Origin: Candidatus Methanoperedens nitratireducens | Lineage (GTDB): Archaea; Halobacteriota; Methanosarcinia; Methanosarcinales; Methanoperedenaceae | Assembly (NCBI GenBank): GCA_020724545.1 | Contig: DYGR01000001.1 | Span: forward strand, 58,033 to 122,032 | Direction: 5' to 3' | DNA: 64,000 bases | Shown: positions 41,335-50,070 of the stretch, one piece after another | Layout of the letters: the number at the start of each line of letters is the position of its first letter | How positions within the stretch are numbered: position 1 is the first letter of the stretch | The notes under the pieces: model-generated | Database searches by the model: none | What the model was told of the DNA's origin: nothing | The model's input: the letters and a program-made list of their open reading frames with translations, nothing else | Program-made: the position numbers and the translations under genes

Positions 41335-41380
41335 AGAGCAAAGGTTTAGAGGAAGATTTATCTTCCTCTGCTCTTTTTTA
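41335..41380 (+). terminator. cassette 4 terminator hairpin
   Basis: AGAGGAAGA (41348-41356), loop TTTA, TCTTCCTCT (41361-41369), with outer AGAGCA/TGCTCT and a T-run (tttttta). The most complete of the four cassette terminators. Confidence 0.78.
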
Positions 41381-41393
41381 TTGAAAGAATGAC

Positions 41394-42341
41394 ATGAGAC
41401 CGATTGAGGAATTAAGAGGTAAATACACAGGCTGTATGCTCGGCGCTGCTATCGGCGATGCACTTGGAAAACAGAATGAGGGGCTGAGCAGAAGTGATAT
41501 CCTCAAACCGGGATATATTACAGACTACGGTAAGGCTCAGGTGGGATGCCCGGGTTATAAGCTTAAAAGAGGTCAATACACAGATGATACAGAGCAGATG
41601 ATCGTCCTGGCGGAATCTCTGATCGAATGCAATGGGTTTGATGTACTGGATTTCTCTGGCAGGATAGCACATTGGGGTGCTGATGCCTTAGAAGATACGG
41701 TGAAGAGATCCCTTATCGGGCCTTCAAGCTCTATTGCTATATTTAGATTAAATTCAGGAGTAAGCTGGAGGGATTCAGGAAGCGATATCCCCACATGCGG
41801 TTCGGCCATGAGGGTCGCACCTATCGGGCTTTTTTATAACAGCCTGGATGAGGTCGAATCAAATGCTACGCTCTCATCAATCCCAACGCATAACAGTAAA
41901 GCTGCAATCGCAGGCGCAGTGGCTGTGGCAATCGGAGTAAGATGCGCACTTCTTGATATGTCATGTTATGATATCATAAAAGAAGCCTGCTCAAGAGCAT
42001 CTAAATATGATACCGGTCTTGCAAAAAAGATTGAATTCTCATTCATGAAAAGGGATAGTGAGCCGGATGAGGTATTTGCTGAACTGGGAACATCATACCT
42101 GGTATATGAGACAGTTCCATGCGCCTTTTACTGTTTTTCAAGACATTTTGAGAATCCAGAAAGAGCAGTAATCGAGGCAGTAAATGCAGGCGGAGATACC
42201 GATTCTATTGCATGCATAACAGGTGCGCTGTGCGGGGCGCTTTGCGGTATCAGCTCGTTCCCAGATAGATGGATTAACGGGCTTGAGAATAAGGATATGA
42301 TTGAGCGCCTTGCTGAAGTGATTCTCAAGACAGCAACTTAA
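41394..42341 (+). CDS. ADP-ribosylglycohydrolase (DraG family)
   Basis: 315-aa ADP-ribosyl hydrolase. Motifs are MLGAAIGDALGK, the metal-binding YTDDTEQM, and the C-terminal AGGDTDSIACITGALCGA. These place two metal ions in the active site. It removes ADP-ribose from proteins or small molecules; the substrate here is unknown. It is the first gene of a compact run with cobD and cbiB (2-base gap), but a functional link to cobamide synthesis is not evident. Confidence 0.9.
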   Translation: MRPIEELRGKYTGCMLGAAIGDALGKQNEGLSRSDILKPGYITDYGKAQVGCPGYKLKRGQYTDDTEQMIVLAESLIECNGFDVLDFSGRIAHWGADALEDTVKRSLIGPSSSIAIFRLNSGVSWRDSGSDIPTCGSAMRVAPIGLFYNSLDEVESNATLSSIPTHNSKAAIAGAVAVAIGVRCALLDMSCYDIIKEACSRASKYDTGLAKKIEFSFMKRDSEPDEVFAELGTSYLVYETVPCAFYCFSRHFENPERAVIEAVNAGGDTDSIACITGALCGALCGISSFPDRWINGLENKDMIERLAEVILKTAT

Positions 42342-42343
42342 TA

Positions 42344-43774
42344 TTGCCTTCCAACAAAACAGGGCATGTGTTATATAACCGGGTAAGAAAAACTGTCACG
42401 GAACTCACTCCCTGCATCCACGGCGCAAGAATTTCAGAAAGTGCAGAGGTCTCAGGCAAAAGTATTGATGAACTGCTCGACTTCAGTGTTAATCTTAACC
42501 CGCTTGGGCCTCCAGAGCTAAATAAAATTTTTTCAGGTGCCTATAAAACTATTAGCAATTATCCTGATAACAGGTATCCGGGCTTTAAAAGAGCAGCAGC
42601 AGAGTCTCTTGGTGCTGCGCCTGAGAACATAGTCCCGGGAAACGGCTCATCAGAATTGATCCGCCTGTTTGCTGAGGCTGTTATTGAGCCCGGGGATAAA
42701 GTGATAATCCCTTCTCCCACGTTCGGTGAATACGAATTCCAGTGCAGGCTGTTCGGGGCAGGGATTGAGCATGTGGATTACAGCGGCATAACAGATATAG
42801 AACCTGATAATTATAAGGCTGTCTTTCTCTGCAACCCAAACAACCCGACAGGCAATCTCATAAGACGCGATGAAGTGGTGCAGCTTGCTCAAAGATGCAG
42901 CAGATCTGGTGTTTTCTTATTCGTGGATGAGGCGTTCATCGAGTTATCAGATCCAAAAGAGAGTATAGCCAGGCTTGCAGCATCAGATGATTTTGTTATC
43001 GTATTACGCTCACTTACAAAAATGTATGCAGTTCCGGGACTCAGGATTGGTTTTGCAGTCGCTTCTCCTGATTTTGCAAAGCTCCTGGAGAGCATCCGCC
43101 TTCCCTGGAACCTTAATTCCATCGGTCTTGCAGTCGGGGAGCATCTTCTTGGATGTAATCAGGATTATATCGAGAGATCACTTGAACTGATCAGAAAAGA
43201 GCGGGAGTGGCTGATCTCCAGACTCAATGCCATACGCGGTTTTAAGCCGTATCCAGGTGATACAAACTTTATTCTCATTGATGCCAGGGATTTCTTGATG
43301 AATTCCACTGAATTAGCCAGGAGAATGTTAAGGCACGGCATCATTATCCGTGACTGTACCTCTTTTGCTCTTGATAACCATATAAGGGTGGCCGTCAGGA
43401 GAAGAAGTGAGAACCAGAGGTTAGTTAAGGCGCTCTCAAGTGTCATATCAGAATGGGGCAGTGAACTGGCAGAAAAAGAGATCGGTATGGCTTTAGAGAG
43501 AGGGGCTGCTGCAAGAAGCAGGCTGAATTGCGAGTACTATCCCTGCCATTTTGAGGGGCAGGACTGTACCTTCTGTTTCTGTCCGTTCTACCCGTGTGAG
43601 AATGAAAGAACAGGCGGGGAATTTGTGCACAGATCCACAGGCGGGACCGTGTGGAGCTGTGCCAGATGCAATCTTATCCATAAGGGCGAGATCGCAGATA
43701 GAGTGCTAAAAGAATTGATGAGAGGCAGGAAGATAAAAGAAGTATGGGAGATTGTAATAGAGCCTGATCTATGA
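42344..43774 (+). CDS. cobD: threonine-phosphate decarboxylase CobD with C-terminal Cys-rich domain
   Basis: 476 aa. Residues 1-380 are a PLP aminotransferase-fold enzyme: LLDFSVNLNPLGPP, NPNNPTGN, VDEAFIEL and the PLP Lys in LRSLTKMYAVPGLRIGF. It makes (R)-1-amino-2-propanol phosphate for the cobamide nucleotide loop. Residues 395-470 are a Cys-rich zinc domain (CEYYPCHFEGQDCTFCFCPF, then CARCNLIHKG), a fusion or neighbour known for archaeal cobamide genes. The start probably is a non-ATG codon near 42344. Overlaps cbiB by 4 bases. Confidence 0.9.
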   Translation: MPSNKTGHVLYNRVRKTVTELTPCIHGARISESAEVSGKSIDELLDFSVNLNPLGPPELNKIFSGAYKTISNYPDNRYPGFKRAAAESLGAAPENIVPGNGSSELIRLFAEAVIEPGDKVIIPSPTFGEYEFQCRLFGAGIEHVDYSGITDIEPDNYKAVFLCNPNNPTGNLIRRDEVVQLAQRCSRSGVFLFVDEAFIELSDPKESIARLAASDDFVIVLRSLTKMYAVPGLRIGFAVASPDFAKLLESIRLPWNLNSIGLAVGEHLLGCNQDYIERSLELIRKEREWLISRLNAIRGFKPYPGDTNFILIDARDFLMNSTELARRMLRHGIIIRDCTSFALDNHIRVAVRRRSENQRLVKALSSVISEWGSELAEKEIGMALERGAAARSRLNCEYYPCHFEGQDCTFCFCPFYPCENERTGGEFVHRSTGGTVWSCARCNLIHKGEIADRVLKELMRGRKIKEVWEIVIEPDL

Positions 43775-44694
43775 TTGTTATGGATTTCTGGATCCAGGTT
43801 TTAATCCTCGCAGTGCTGTTTGATATCGTATTCGGTGAGCCGCCTGCGTCGATCCACCCTGTCGTCTGGATGGGAAAACTGGTAAATCTGCTTGTACGCC
43901 GCGCGCCTGTGCATCACAGGAGGCTGTACGGATTGTTTATGGTGATCTTTTGCATCGGGGTAGCCGCGCTCGCCGGACTGGTAATGACCTCAGCGGGAAC
44001 AGGACTCATGGATCTGATCGCTGCAGCTTTTTTTTTAAAATCCAGCTTTTCCATACGCATGCTTCTGGCCTCGGCTCTTGTGATAAAAAGGGATCTTGAT
44101 GAGGGAAGGATCGAGAAAGTAAGAGGTGATCTTAAGACCTTTGTAGGCAGGGATACATCGGATCTTAATGAACACCAGTCCGCTTCAGCGGTCATAGAAT
44201 CAACTGCTGAGAGCTTTGTTGATGGAATTCTCTCACCACTATTCTATTATCTCTTATTCGGTCTCCCTGGTGCACTTGCCTGCCGCATGATCAATACGCT
44301 TGATTCCATGGTTGGTTACAAAAAAGAACCTTTTATTGAGCTTGGTTATGCCTCTGCGCGACTCGATGACCTGGCGAACTGGCTGCCTTCGAGGTTATCC
44401 CTGGTGTTTATCTTCATTGCATCCGTTTTCTTCGGAAAACCCATTGATGCTGTCAGAACCTGCATCCGCGATCATAATAAGACCGCATCGCCCAATTCAG
44501 GCTGGCCCATGTCAGCGGTCTCAGGCGCACTCGGGATAAGGCTTGAGAAGATGGGCTATCATGTATTAGGGGATGGATATAGTAATCCAGAGCCTTTTCA
44601 GATTAAAAGAGCGGTTAATATAGTGGGTTTCTCATCGTTTCTTGTGATTGCAGGAATATATGTTGCAGGGAAGATGCCGTTGATCTGGTTTTAA
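43771..44694 (+). CDS. cbiB: adenosylcobinamide-phosphate synthase CbiB
   Basis: 307-aa membrane protein that joins aminopropanol phosphate to adenosylcobyric acid. Visible are DIVFGEPPASIHPVVWMGKL at the N-terminus, the conserved FVGRDTSDLNEHQSASAVIE and NTLDSMVGYKKEPF, plus several TM helices. Overlaps cobD (43771-43774), its pathway partner, so the pair is coupled. Confidence 0.93.
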   Translation: MIVMDFWIQVLILAVLFDIVFGEPPASIHPVVWMGKLVNLLVRRAPVHHRRLYGLFMVIFCIGVAALAGLVMTSAGTGLMDLIAAAFFLKSSFSIRMLLASALVIKRDLDEGRIEKVRGDLKTFVGRDTSDLNEHQSASAVIESTAESFVDGILSPLFYYLLFGLPGALACRMINTLDSMVGYKKEPFIELGYASARLDDLANWLPSRLSLVFIFIASVFFGKPIDAVRTCIRDHNKTASPNSGWPMSAVSGALGIRLEKMGYHVLGDGYSNPEPFQIKRAVNIVGFSSFLVIAGIYVAGKMPLIWF

Positions 44695-44774
44695 AACTAT
44701 CGTTATATATTTTTATAATAAGGTATAAATACCACCAATACAGATAATAAATTAGTTGAGTGGAGGTGAATTAT

Positions 44775-45179
44775 ATGCTAGGAGAAATGATAGGAGAAAT
44801 ACGGGGTAAGATAACAGTAAACAGGGTATTACCTCCTGAAGGAGGATCTCCAAAGATTGAATCTTCGTATCAGGGAAGCGGCAAGATTCTTGGAGTAGAA
44901 GTGACGGATATGGGAACGTACTGGTTAGTGATCAGGGCAGATGGTATGCTCTATGGAGGGGGTCATGGCGTCATGATGACCAAAGACAATGAGATGGCAA
45001 CTTGGACGGCACAGGGAGTTGGAAGGTTCAAAAAACAAGGAGCATTAACAGCGCGCGGATCGCAGTTCTTCCAGACACAGTCTCAAAAATTGGCACATCT
45101 CAACAGTATTGTGACAGTCTTTGAGTACGAAGAAGATGAGAGCGGGAACACGCATGATAAGCTCTGGGAATGGAAGTGA
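44775..45179 (+). CDS. conserved hypothetical beta-rich protein
   Basis: 134 aa, starting at ATG 44775, 6 bases after ggaggtg. The sequence is beta-rich (GEIRGKITVNRVL, SYQGSGKILGVEVTDMGTYW, GGGHGVMMTKDNEMATWTAQGVGRF), suggesting a barrel or lipocalin-like fold. Soluble, no signal peptide. It resembles small conserved proteins of archaea and bacteria of unknown function. It stands between cbiB and the CRISPR array. Confidence 0.7.
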   Translation: MLGEMIGEIRGKITVNRVLPPEGGSPKIESSYQGSGKILGVEVTDMGTYWLVIRADGMLYGGGHGVMMTKDNEMATWTAQGVGRFKKQGALTARGSQFFQTQSQKLAHLNSIVTVFEYEEDESGNTHDKLWEWK

Positions 45180-45280
45180 TGTGATATACTAAGAGCCTGT
45201 TTGAAAATTTGATATGCATTTGGTTTTTACACCGATATAGATCCATATGATTGGTTACGAATGAGTATTCAAACTTTTAG

Positions 45281-45356
45281 ACAGGATTAACAGGATTAAC
45301 AGGATTAACAGGATTAACAGGATTAACAGGATGTAAATTAATCCTCTACATCCTGT
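45281..45356. repeat. 9-base tandem repeat leading into a 10-bp hairpin
   Basis: The unit acaggatta is repeated five times (45281-45325), then acaggatgta (45326-45335) pairs exactly with tacatcctgt (45347-45356) around an 11-base loop. It ends 4 bases before the first CRISPR repeat. As the array is read on the minus strand, this is its distal (trailer) end and may serve as a terminator. Confidence 0.8.
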
Positions 45357-45360
45357 TCTC

Positions 45361-48300
45361 CTTTCAATCCCTCTAAGGTCTGATTTTAACACAGAACTAA
45401 GCCACATACGTTACCCCCATCACACTCATTTCAATCCCTCTAAGGTCTGATTTTAACACAGTGTTCCCATTCCCATTGAGCGCAAGGAACACACATTTCA
45501 ATCCCTCTAAGGTCTGATTTTAACTTTAAATTGAGCGGCGGCCGTAAGCGTCGCCACGCTGAATTTCAATCCCTCTAAGGTCTGATTTTAACTGTCATAT
45601 ACAGCAGAAGTCCTTGCAGGGGGTCTTGATTTCAATCCCTCTAAGGTCTGATTTTAACTTTCTGTTCTTCTTCTGTCATCGGGTTATTCTTCATGATTTC
45701 AATCCCTCTAAGGTCTGATTTTAACTATGTCTAATATATAAGTCATTATATCGGTATCCTATTTCAATCCCTCTAAGGTCTGATTTTAACGATTTTGACA
45801 TATACTTTTCAATGCTACCCCTGATCAGATTTCAATCCCTCTAAGGTCTGATTTTAACTCAAATGATTCTTGACAAAGCATTTCTTGAAGAACTTGAATT
45901 TCAATCCCTCTAAGGTCTGATTTTAACTTTCAAGAATCTTTCCAGTATCATCCCGCCTAACACATTTCAATCCCTCTAAGGTCTGATTTTAACGCAGGGC
46001 CTTTCTTAGATGGTCAGCAGTATCAGAGGGATTTCAATCCCTCTAAGGTCTGATTTTAACTTAATTTTAGAAGCCATTTATACCTCTGAATCTCGAATTT
46101 CAATCCCTCTAAGGTCTGATTTTAACGATGTTGAAAGATCCTGAAGCGAACGCAGTCATTCTTATTTCAATCCCTCTAAGGTCTGATTTTAACCATTGCA
46201 CTCAGTCCTCCTTAAACGTCCTCTGCCCACATTTCAATCCCTCTAAGGTCTGATTTTAACTGAAAACTCCATCGTTTACATGAAAAACTGTTTTTATTTC
46301 AATCCCTCTAAGGTCTGATTTTAACCACGATGGGCCACTTGGGCGACTGGAAGCGAGACTAATTTCAATCCCTCTAAGGTCTGATTTTAACACCTTCTTC
46401 TCTTCTTTTGTGAGGCCGTAGTGTGAAATTTCAATCCCTCTAAGGTCTGATTTTAACACTGAAACAAATAATACAGGTGGTACAGGATATACAGATTTCA
46501 ATCCCTCTAAGGTCTGATTTTAACGCTAATTTGACTACAGTGATCACGTCATTCACTACAATTTCAATCCCTCTAAGGTCTGATTTTAACAATACATAAT
46601 CATAATAATTATAAACGTGCAGGTTGATTTCAATCCCTCTAAGGTCTGATTTTAACTTTACCGATTAGATCCATAGCGTATCTATGAGGGATATTTCAAT
46701 CCCTCTAAGGTCTGATTTTAACATACGTGTCACCAGACGGCATTTTTTTCTTTGTGTCCATTTCAATCCCTCTAAGGTCTGATTTTAACCAAATGTAGCA
46801 TTTACGGGATTTGATAGATTTATCCATTTCAATCCCTCTAAGGTCTGATTTTAACATTATTGCTGTGGTGCTATCCAAAGATGTTGCATTAATTTCAATC
46901 CCTCTAAGGTCTGATTTTAACATAACCTGTATCTGGCATGGCGGGGAACCTATGCTGAATTTCAATCCCTCTAAGGTCTGATTTTAACCTAAAAATTATG
47001 CTAACGCTGTTATAGGTAATGAATTTCAATCCCTCTAAGGTCTGATTTTAACATTAACTTTCAATATGTCGTTCAAACTTTAGGACAGATTTCAATCCCT
47101 CTAAGGTCTGATTTTAACGTTTTGTATATTCAAATTTAATCGTATGTTCTCCATTATTTCAATCCCTCTAAGGTCTGATTTTAACATTTATATCTTAATA
47201 TATTATATACTGAAGATATATATTTCAATCCCTCTAAGGTCTGATTTTAACTATGGAAATATATTGATACCCACGAACCATAAGAGGGATTTCAATCCCT
47301 CTAAGGTCTGATTTTAACTCAAGTCATACTATTTCATTAAGAGCTAGAGATACAAAATTTCAATCCCTCTAAGGTCTGATTTTAACGTACGATGTTGCTT
47401 GTAGCGTGAATGGCCTTATAGATATTTCAATCCCTCTAAGGTCTGATTTTAACCGCTGATGCTTGCGATAGCCAGCTTGATGATATCCCATTTCAATCCC
47501 TCTAAGGTCTGATTTTAACGAGCAAGCCTTCAGACCGAGATACTGCGCTGTATGCTCCATTTCAATCCCTCTAAGGTCTGATTTTAACGCAAAATATGAA
47601 GCCATGCATGTCCTGAGATGTGAGAATTTCAATCCCTCTAAGGTCTGATTTTAACATTATCGAACGTGAGTGGCTAAAATCCTTTCATAACGATTTCAAT
47701 CCCTCTAAGGTCTGATTTTAACATTCCCATGAGCGGCATAGGTATGAGGCTGACGAATGGAACATTTCAATCCCTCTAAGGTCTGATTTTAACCAGAGAA
47801 CAAATCCTGCTCATATCAAGACGAAAAAGAAATTTCAATCCCTCTAAGGTCTGATTTTAACGTAAACATATTGCGTTCTTTATTTGTTGAAATTCCGAAT
47901 TTCAATCCCTCTAAGGTCTGATTTTAACCATGCAACTTGAGGCAAATGTGGCTTTCCTGTTTTCCATTTCAATCCCTCTAAGGTCTGATTTTAACGGACA
48001 TGTTACCATATTAGCTCCCTTCTCTGCTAGAATTTCAATCCCTCTAAGGTCTGATTTTAACATGGCGGATATTTCTACGAAGGAGAGGTGTCTTGTTCAT
48101 ATTTCAATCCCTCTAAGGTCTGATTTTAACACCACCTCCAGCTACAAGAACCCCTTCTTCTATTCGATTTCAATCCCTCTAAGGTCTGATTTTAACGCAG
48201 CATCACAGTGGGGTATTGCCTCGGATGTATACATTTCAATCCCTCTAAGGTCTGATTTTAACTGAAAAAGAAAGGTAGAGGAGAGGTGAGCTATGTTGAT

Positions 48301-48395
48301 TTCAATCCCTCTAAGGTCTGATTTTAACAATGAAAGATATAAAGCTGACTGGAGAGCAGCATGAAATTTCAATCCCTCTAAGGTCTGATTTTAAC
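45361..48395 (-). CRISPR. CRISPR array, 46 repeats and 45 spacers
   Basis: 46 copies of a 30-base repeat beginning ATTTCAATCCCT and ending CTGATTTTAAC on the plus strand, with unit spacing 64-71 bases (spacers 34-41). Read on the minus strand the repeat starts GTTAAAATCAG and ends ATTGAAAT, the usual crRNA 5' handle in type I-B and III systems, so transcription is probably right to left with the leader after 48395. The leftmost repeat has C instead of A at its first base, as expected of the old trailer end. The rest appear identical. No intact cas gene is in the window; a cas6 relic is at 49.8 kb. Confidence 0.97.
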
Positions 48396-48800
48396 CAAGC
48401 TTTTTTGAGCCCATTTTTGACTCGATCCACTGGTGTTTCTCAAGATAGTTTTATAGGAATCACTATCGTTTTTTCCTCAAATCTTAATCGAACTCATTCC
48501 ACAAAAACCTTTGGTAAAAAGAAACTTTTTATCGTGGATGTCAGGTTTGGTATTGCCTTTATAAAGATCCACGACTTTTTTGCACGTTGCCGTCAAAATT
48601 TGAATACAAAAGCCCCACCGCAAAGCGCGCAGAGTCCGCAAAGATCCGCTGCGGTTTGCGGTCTATGGGTTCAGGGCGGGGGAGCGCATGCTCTTAGTTG
48701 GGGCAGGACAGCACCATATCAAGGGGATTATGTTCAATGAAGAACCCGCCTGCTGTACCAGCAGGTTAACCTTTACAGCACCATATCAAGGGGATTATGT
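48396..48800 (-). promoter_or_regulatory. probable CRISPR leader and flank
   Basis: About 400 bases with no supported gene. By repeat orientation, the part next to 48395 should be the leader; it has poly-T runs (gcttttttgagcccattttt) and TATA-like sequence near 48555 on the plus strand. A plus-strand frame at 48330-48740 reads through the last repeat and is not a gene. The right part holds a 31-base direct repeat pair. Confidence 0.55.
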
Positions 48801-48805
48801 TCAAT
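48708..48805. repeat. 31-base direct repeat pair, 67 bases apart
   Basis: acagcaccatatcaagggga then ttatgttcaat occurs at 48708-48738 and exactly at 48775-48805. The 67-base period equals that of the CRISPR array, but the repeat sequence is unrelated. The 36-base interval contains a CCTGCTG/CAGCAGG hairpin. The right copy reaches the stop codon region of the vapC-like gene, so the pair may be a duplicated 3' end. Confidence 0.75.
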
Positions 48806-49214
48806 CCAGTAACAGTGCCCGGAAGCCTGCCTGCTGGAAATGGTCGTCAGCTGTTAAAGCCTCTTTCAAACCCTGATCAGTCATTACAAGAAAAGAGATA
48901 CAATCTGTTAATCCCCATTCCTTGTCTCCACGATTATTGTAAAAGTCTAACGCGCGCTTTAACAATGATGTATCTACCGAAACAACTCTGACATTTGGGG
49001 TAATATAACAACTGTTAATGAAGGCGGCGGCAGCAATACGATTTGAACGTGATAATGCATTACCTATTTCGATTAATACGGCTTCTGTTATCCAGACTTC
49101 ACGTGCGGAATGCATTGAGGTGAGCAGTTTTTTGGCTTCTTTGTGATAGATATCATTTGGGTTAAGCAATGCCAGCACATAAGCTGTATCGAGGAAAAAC
49201 TTGCTAGCTTTCAT
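48801..49214 (-). CDS. PIN-domain toxin (VapC family)
   Basis: 137-aa PIN ribonuclease. Acidic active-site residues are in FFLDTAYVLALL (first Asp), TEAVLIEIGNAL (Glu) and GLTDCISFLVM (Asp pair), with the end AEDHFQQAGF-like LTADDHFQQAGFRALL. It probably cleaves tRNA or rRNA when free. It overlaps its antitoxin gene by ATGA (49211-49214). Confidence 0.9.
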   Translation of the reverse strand: MKASKFFLDTAYVLALLNPNDIYHKEAKKLLTSMHSAREVWITEAVLIEIGNALSRSNRIAAAAFINSCYITPNVRVVSVDTSLLKRALDFYNNRGDKEWGLTDCISFLVMTDQGLKEALTADDHFQQAGFRALLLD

Positions 49215-49456
49215 TCAGTGCGTCCTTTTTCTCGCTTGGGAATTCCGTATAAGTAATGGTCATGCTCTTTTGACCAGTCCTCTGGTCCCTTGACTTTTCC
49301 TGAGAACTTGCTGAGTATATCCCAGAGGCTCTGACCTGTTTCTTCTTTACGCTCAATGGTTATAAGATAGCGAGCATTTGGCTCTAAGTCCACAGACTCT
49401 TCAGGTCTGAGCACGTTTCCGTCAAAAATTGCATGCAGTGTCTTTGTCCGGGGCAT
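49211..49456 (-). CDS. AF2212-like antitoxin (DUF104)
   Basis: 81-aa antitoxin. PRTKTLHAIFDGNVLRPEES, then EPNARYLITIE gives the AF2212/DUF104 N-terminal beta fold; the C-terminal tail (PEDWSKEHDHYLYG) would bind the toxin. Start ATG 49456 fits homologs better than ATG 49465. Second copy of this TA type is at 52539. Confidence 0.85.
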   Translation of the reverse strand: MPRTKTLHAIFDGNVLRPEESVDLEPNARYLITIERKEETGQSLWDILSKFSGKVKGPEDWSKEHDHYLYGIPKREKGRTE

Positions 49457-49786
49457 TTTGCACATCTAATGTCTTTTATGGTTTTTTCACATATTTATAT
49501 ACTACTCTCGCATGCATTAAGAACGATCAATGGTTTCACAAAAAAGAAGGCACACCAGCTACTGGGGCGGCGCCATGCATGAATAAGTACGAATCATACC
49601 CACCGCAAAGTCGGCTATGAACTGGTTCATAGATAACAATGAAAAAGACGATTAACAACGAACTCAAAACGAACTTAAACAAACTCATCAGCCCGAGCAG
49701 AGTGAAACTATTTCAAAGAGCCATTCTTCTTGTTTTGGCTAACTGGAAGGTAATATGAATGCAGCACCCGATCAACAAATCTGCGT
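49457..49786. other. intergenic region without gene
   Basis: About 330 bases between the antitoxin and the cas6 relic. It contains the antitoxin promoter (tttatatactactc near 49493) and sequence with short repeats (ctgcgtttatctgcgttcat). No gene supported; the plus-strand frame at 49429-49620 overlaps the antitoxin and shows no domain. Confidence 0.5.
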
Positions 49787-50065
49787 TTATCTGCGTTCAT
49801 CTGCGGTTAAATTTTTTATCTGTTGGCTGCTATTTATTAAATCCACGCACCCGAACCCCATGGCATTCTTCTCTCCCAGACCTGCATCATAGGCGAACTT
49901 TAGCAGTTCAGGGCTTGCCTGGATTCTCAGGCTCATGAGGCTGCATCTGCAAGTCTGAAATAGAGCATCGAGGCCAGGCCATACTGGTAATCAAAATTAA
50001 CAGGAAGATCAGGTAGGTTCCTTATGGTTATTTTGCTCCTCAGTTTAGATTCCTCTTTAATTTTC
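49787..50065 (-). pseudogene. decayed cas6 (CRISPR repeat endonuclease)
   Basis: Two frames carry the ends of a Cas6 protein. The N-terminal piece (about 50065 to 49933) reads [19 protein letters not shown] then LYFRLADA, the start of Cas6 (L-P-x-x-Y-x-Y-x-L). It meets a stop, and another frame (49936 to 49787) has [20 protein letters not shown] then FGCV, the glycine-rich C-terminal signature of Cas6. The middle (about 150-180 aa) is deleted and the frame is shifted. Such a protein cannot process crRNA. It is the only cas-like sequence in the window. Confidence 0.8.
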
Positions 50066-50070
50066 CATTG

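Noticed and set aside
46256-48372. Short minus- and plus-strand frames with LKSDLRGIEI or ISIPLRSDFN repeats
   Set aside because: These are translations of CRISPR repeats joined by spacers of fitting length, not proteins.
48330-48740. Plus-strand 136-aa frame after the CRISPR array
   Set aside because: It begins inside the last spacer, runs through the final repeat and the leader, and shows no domain.
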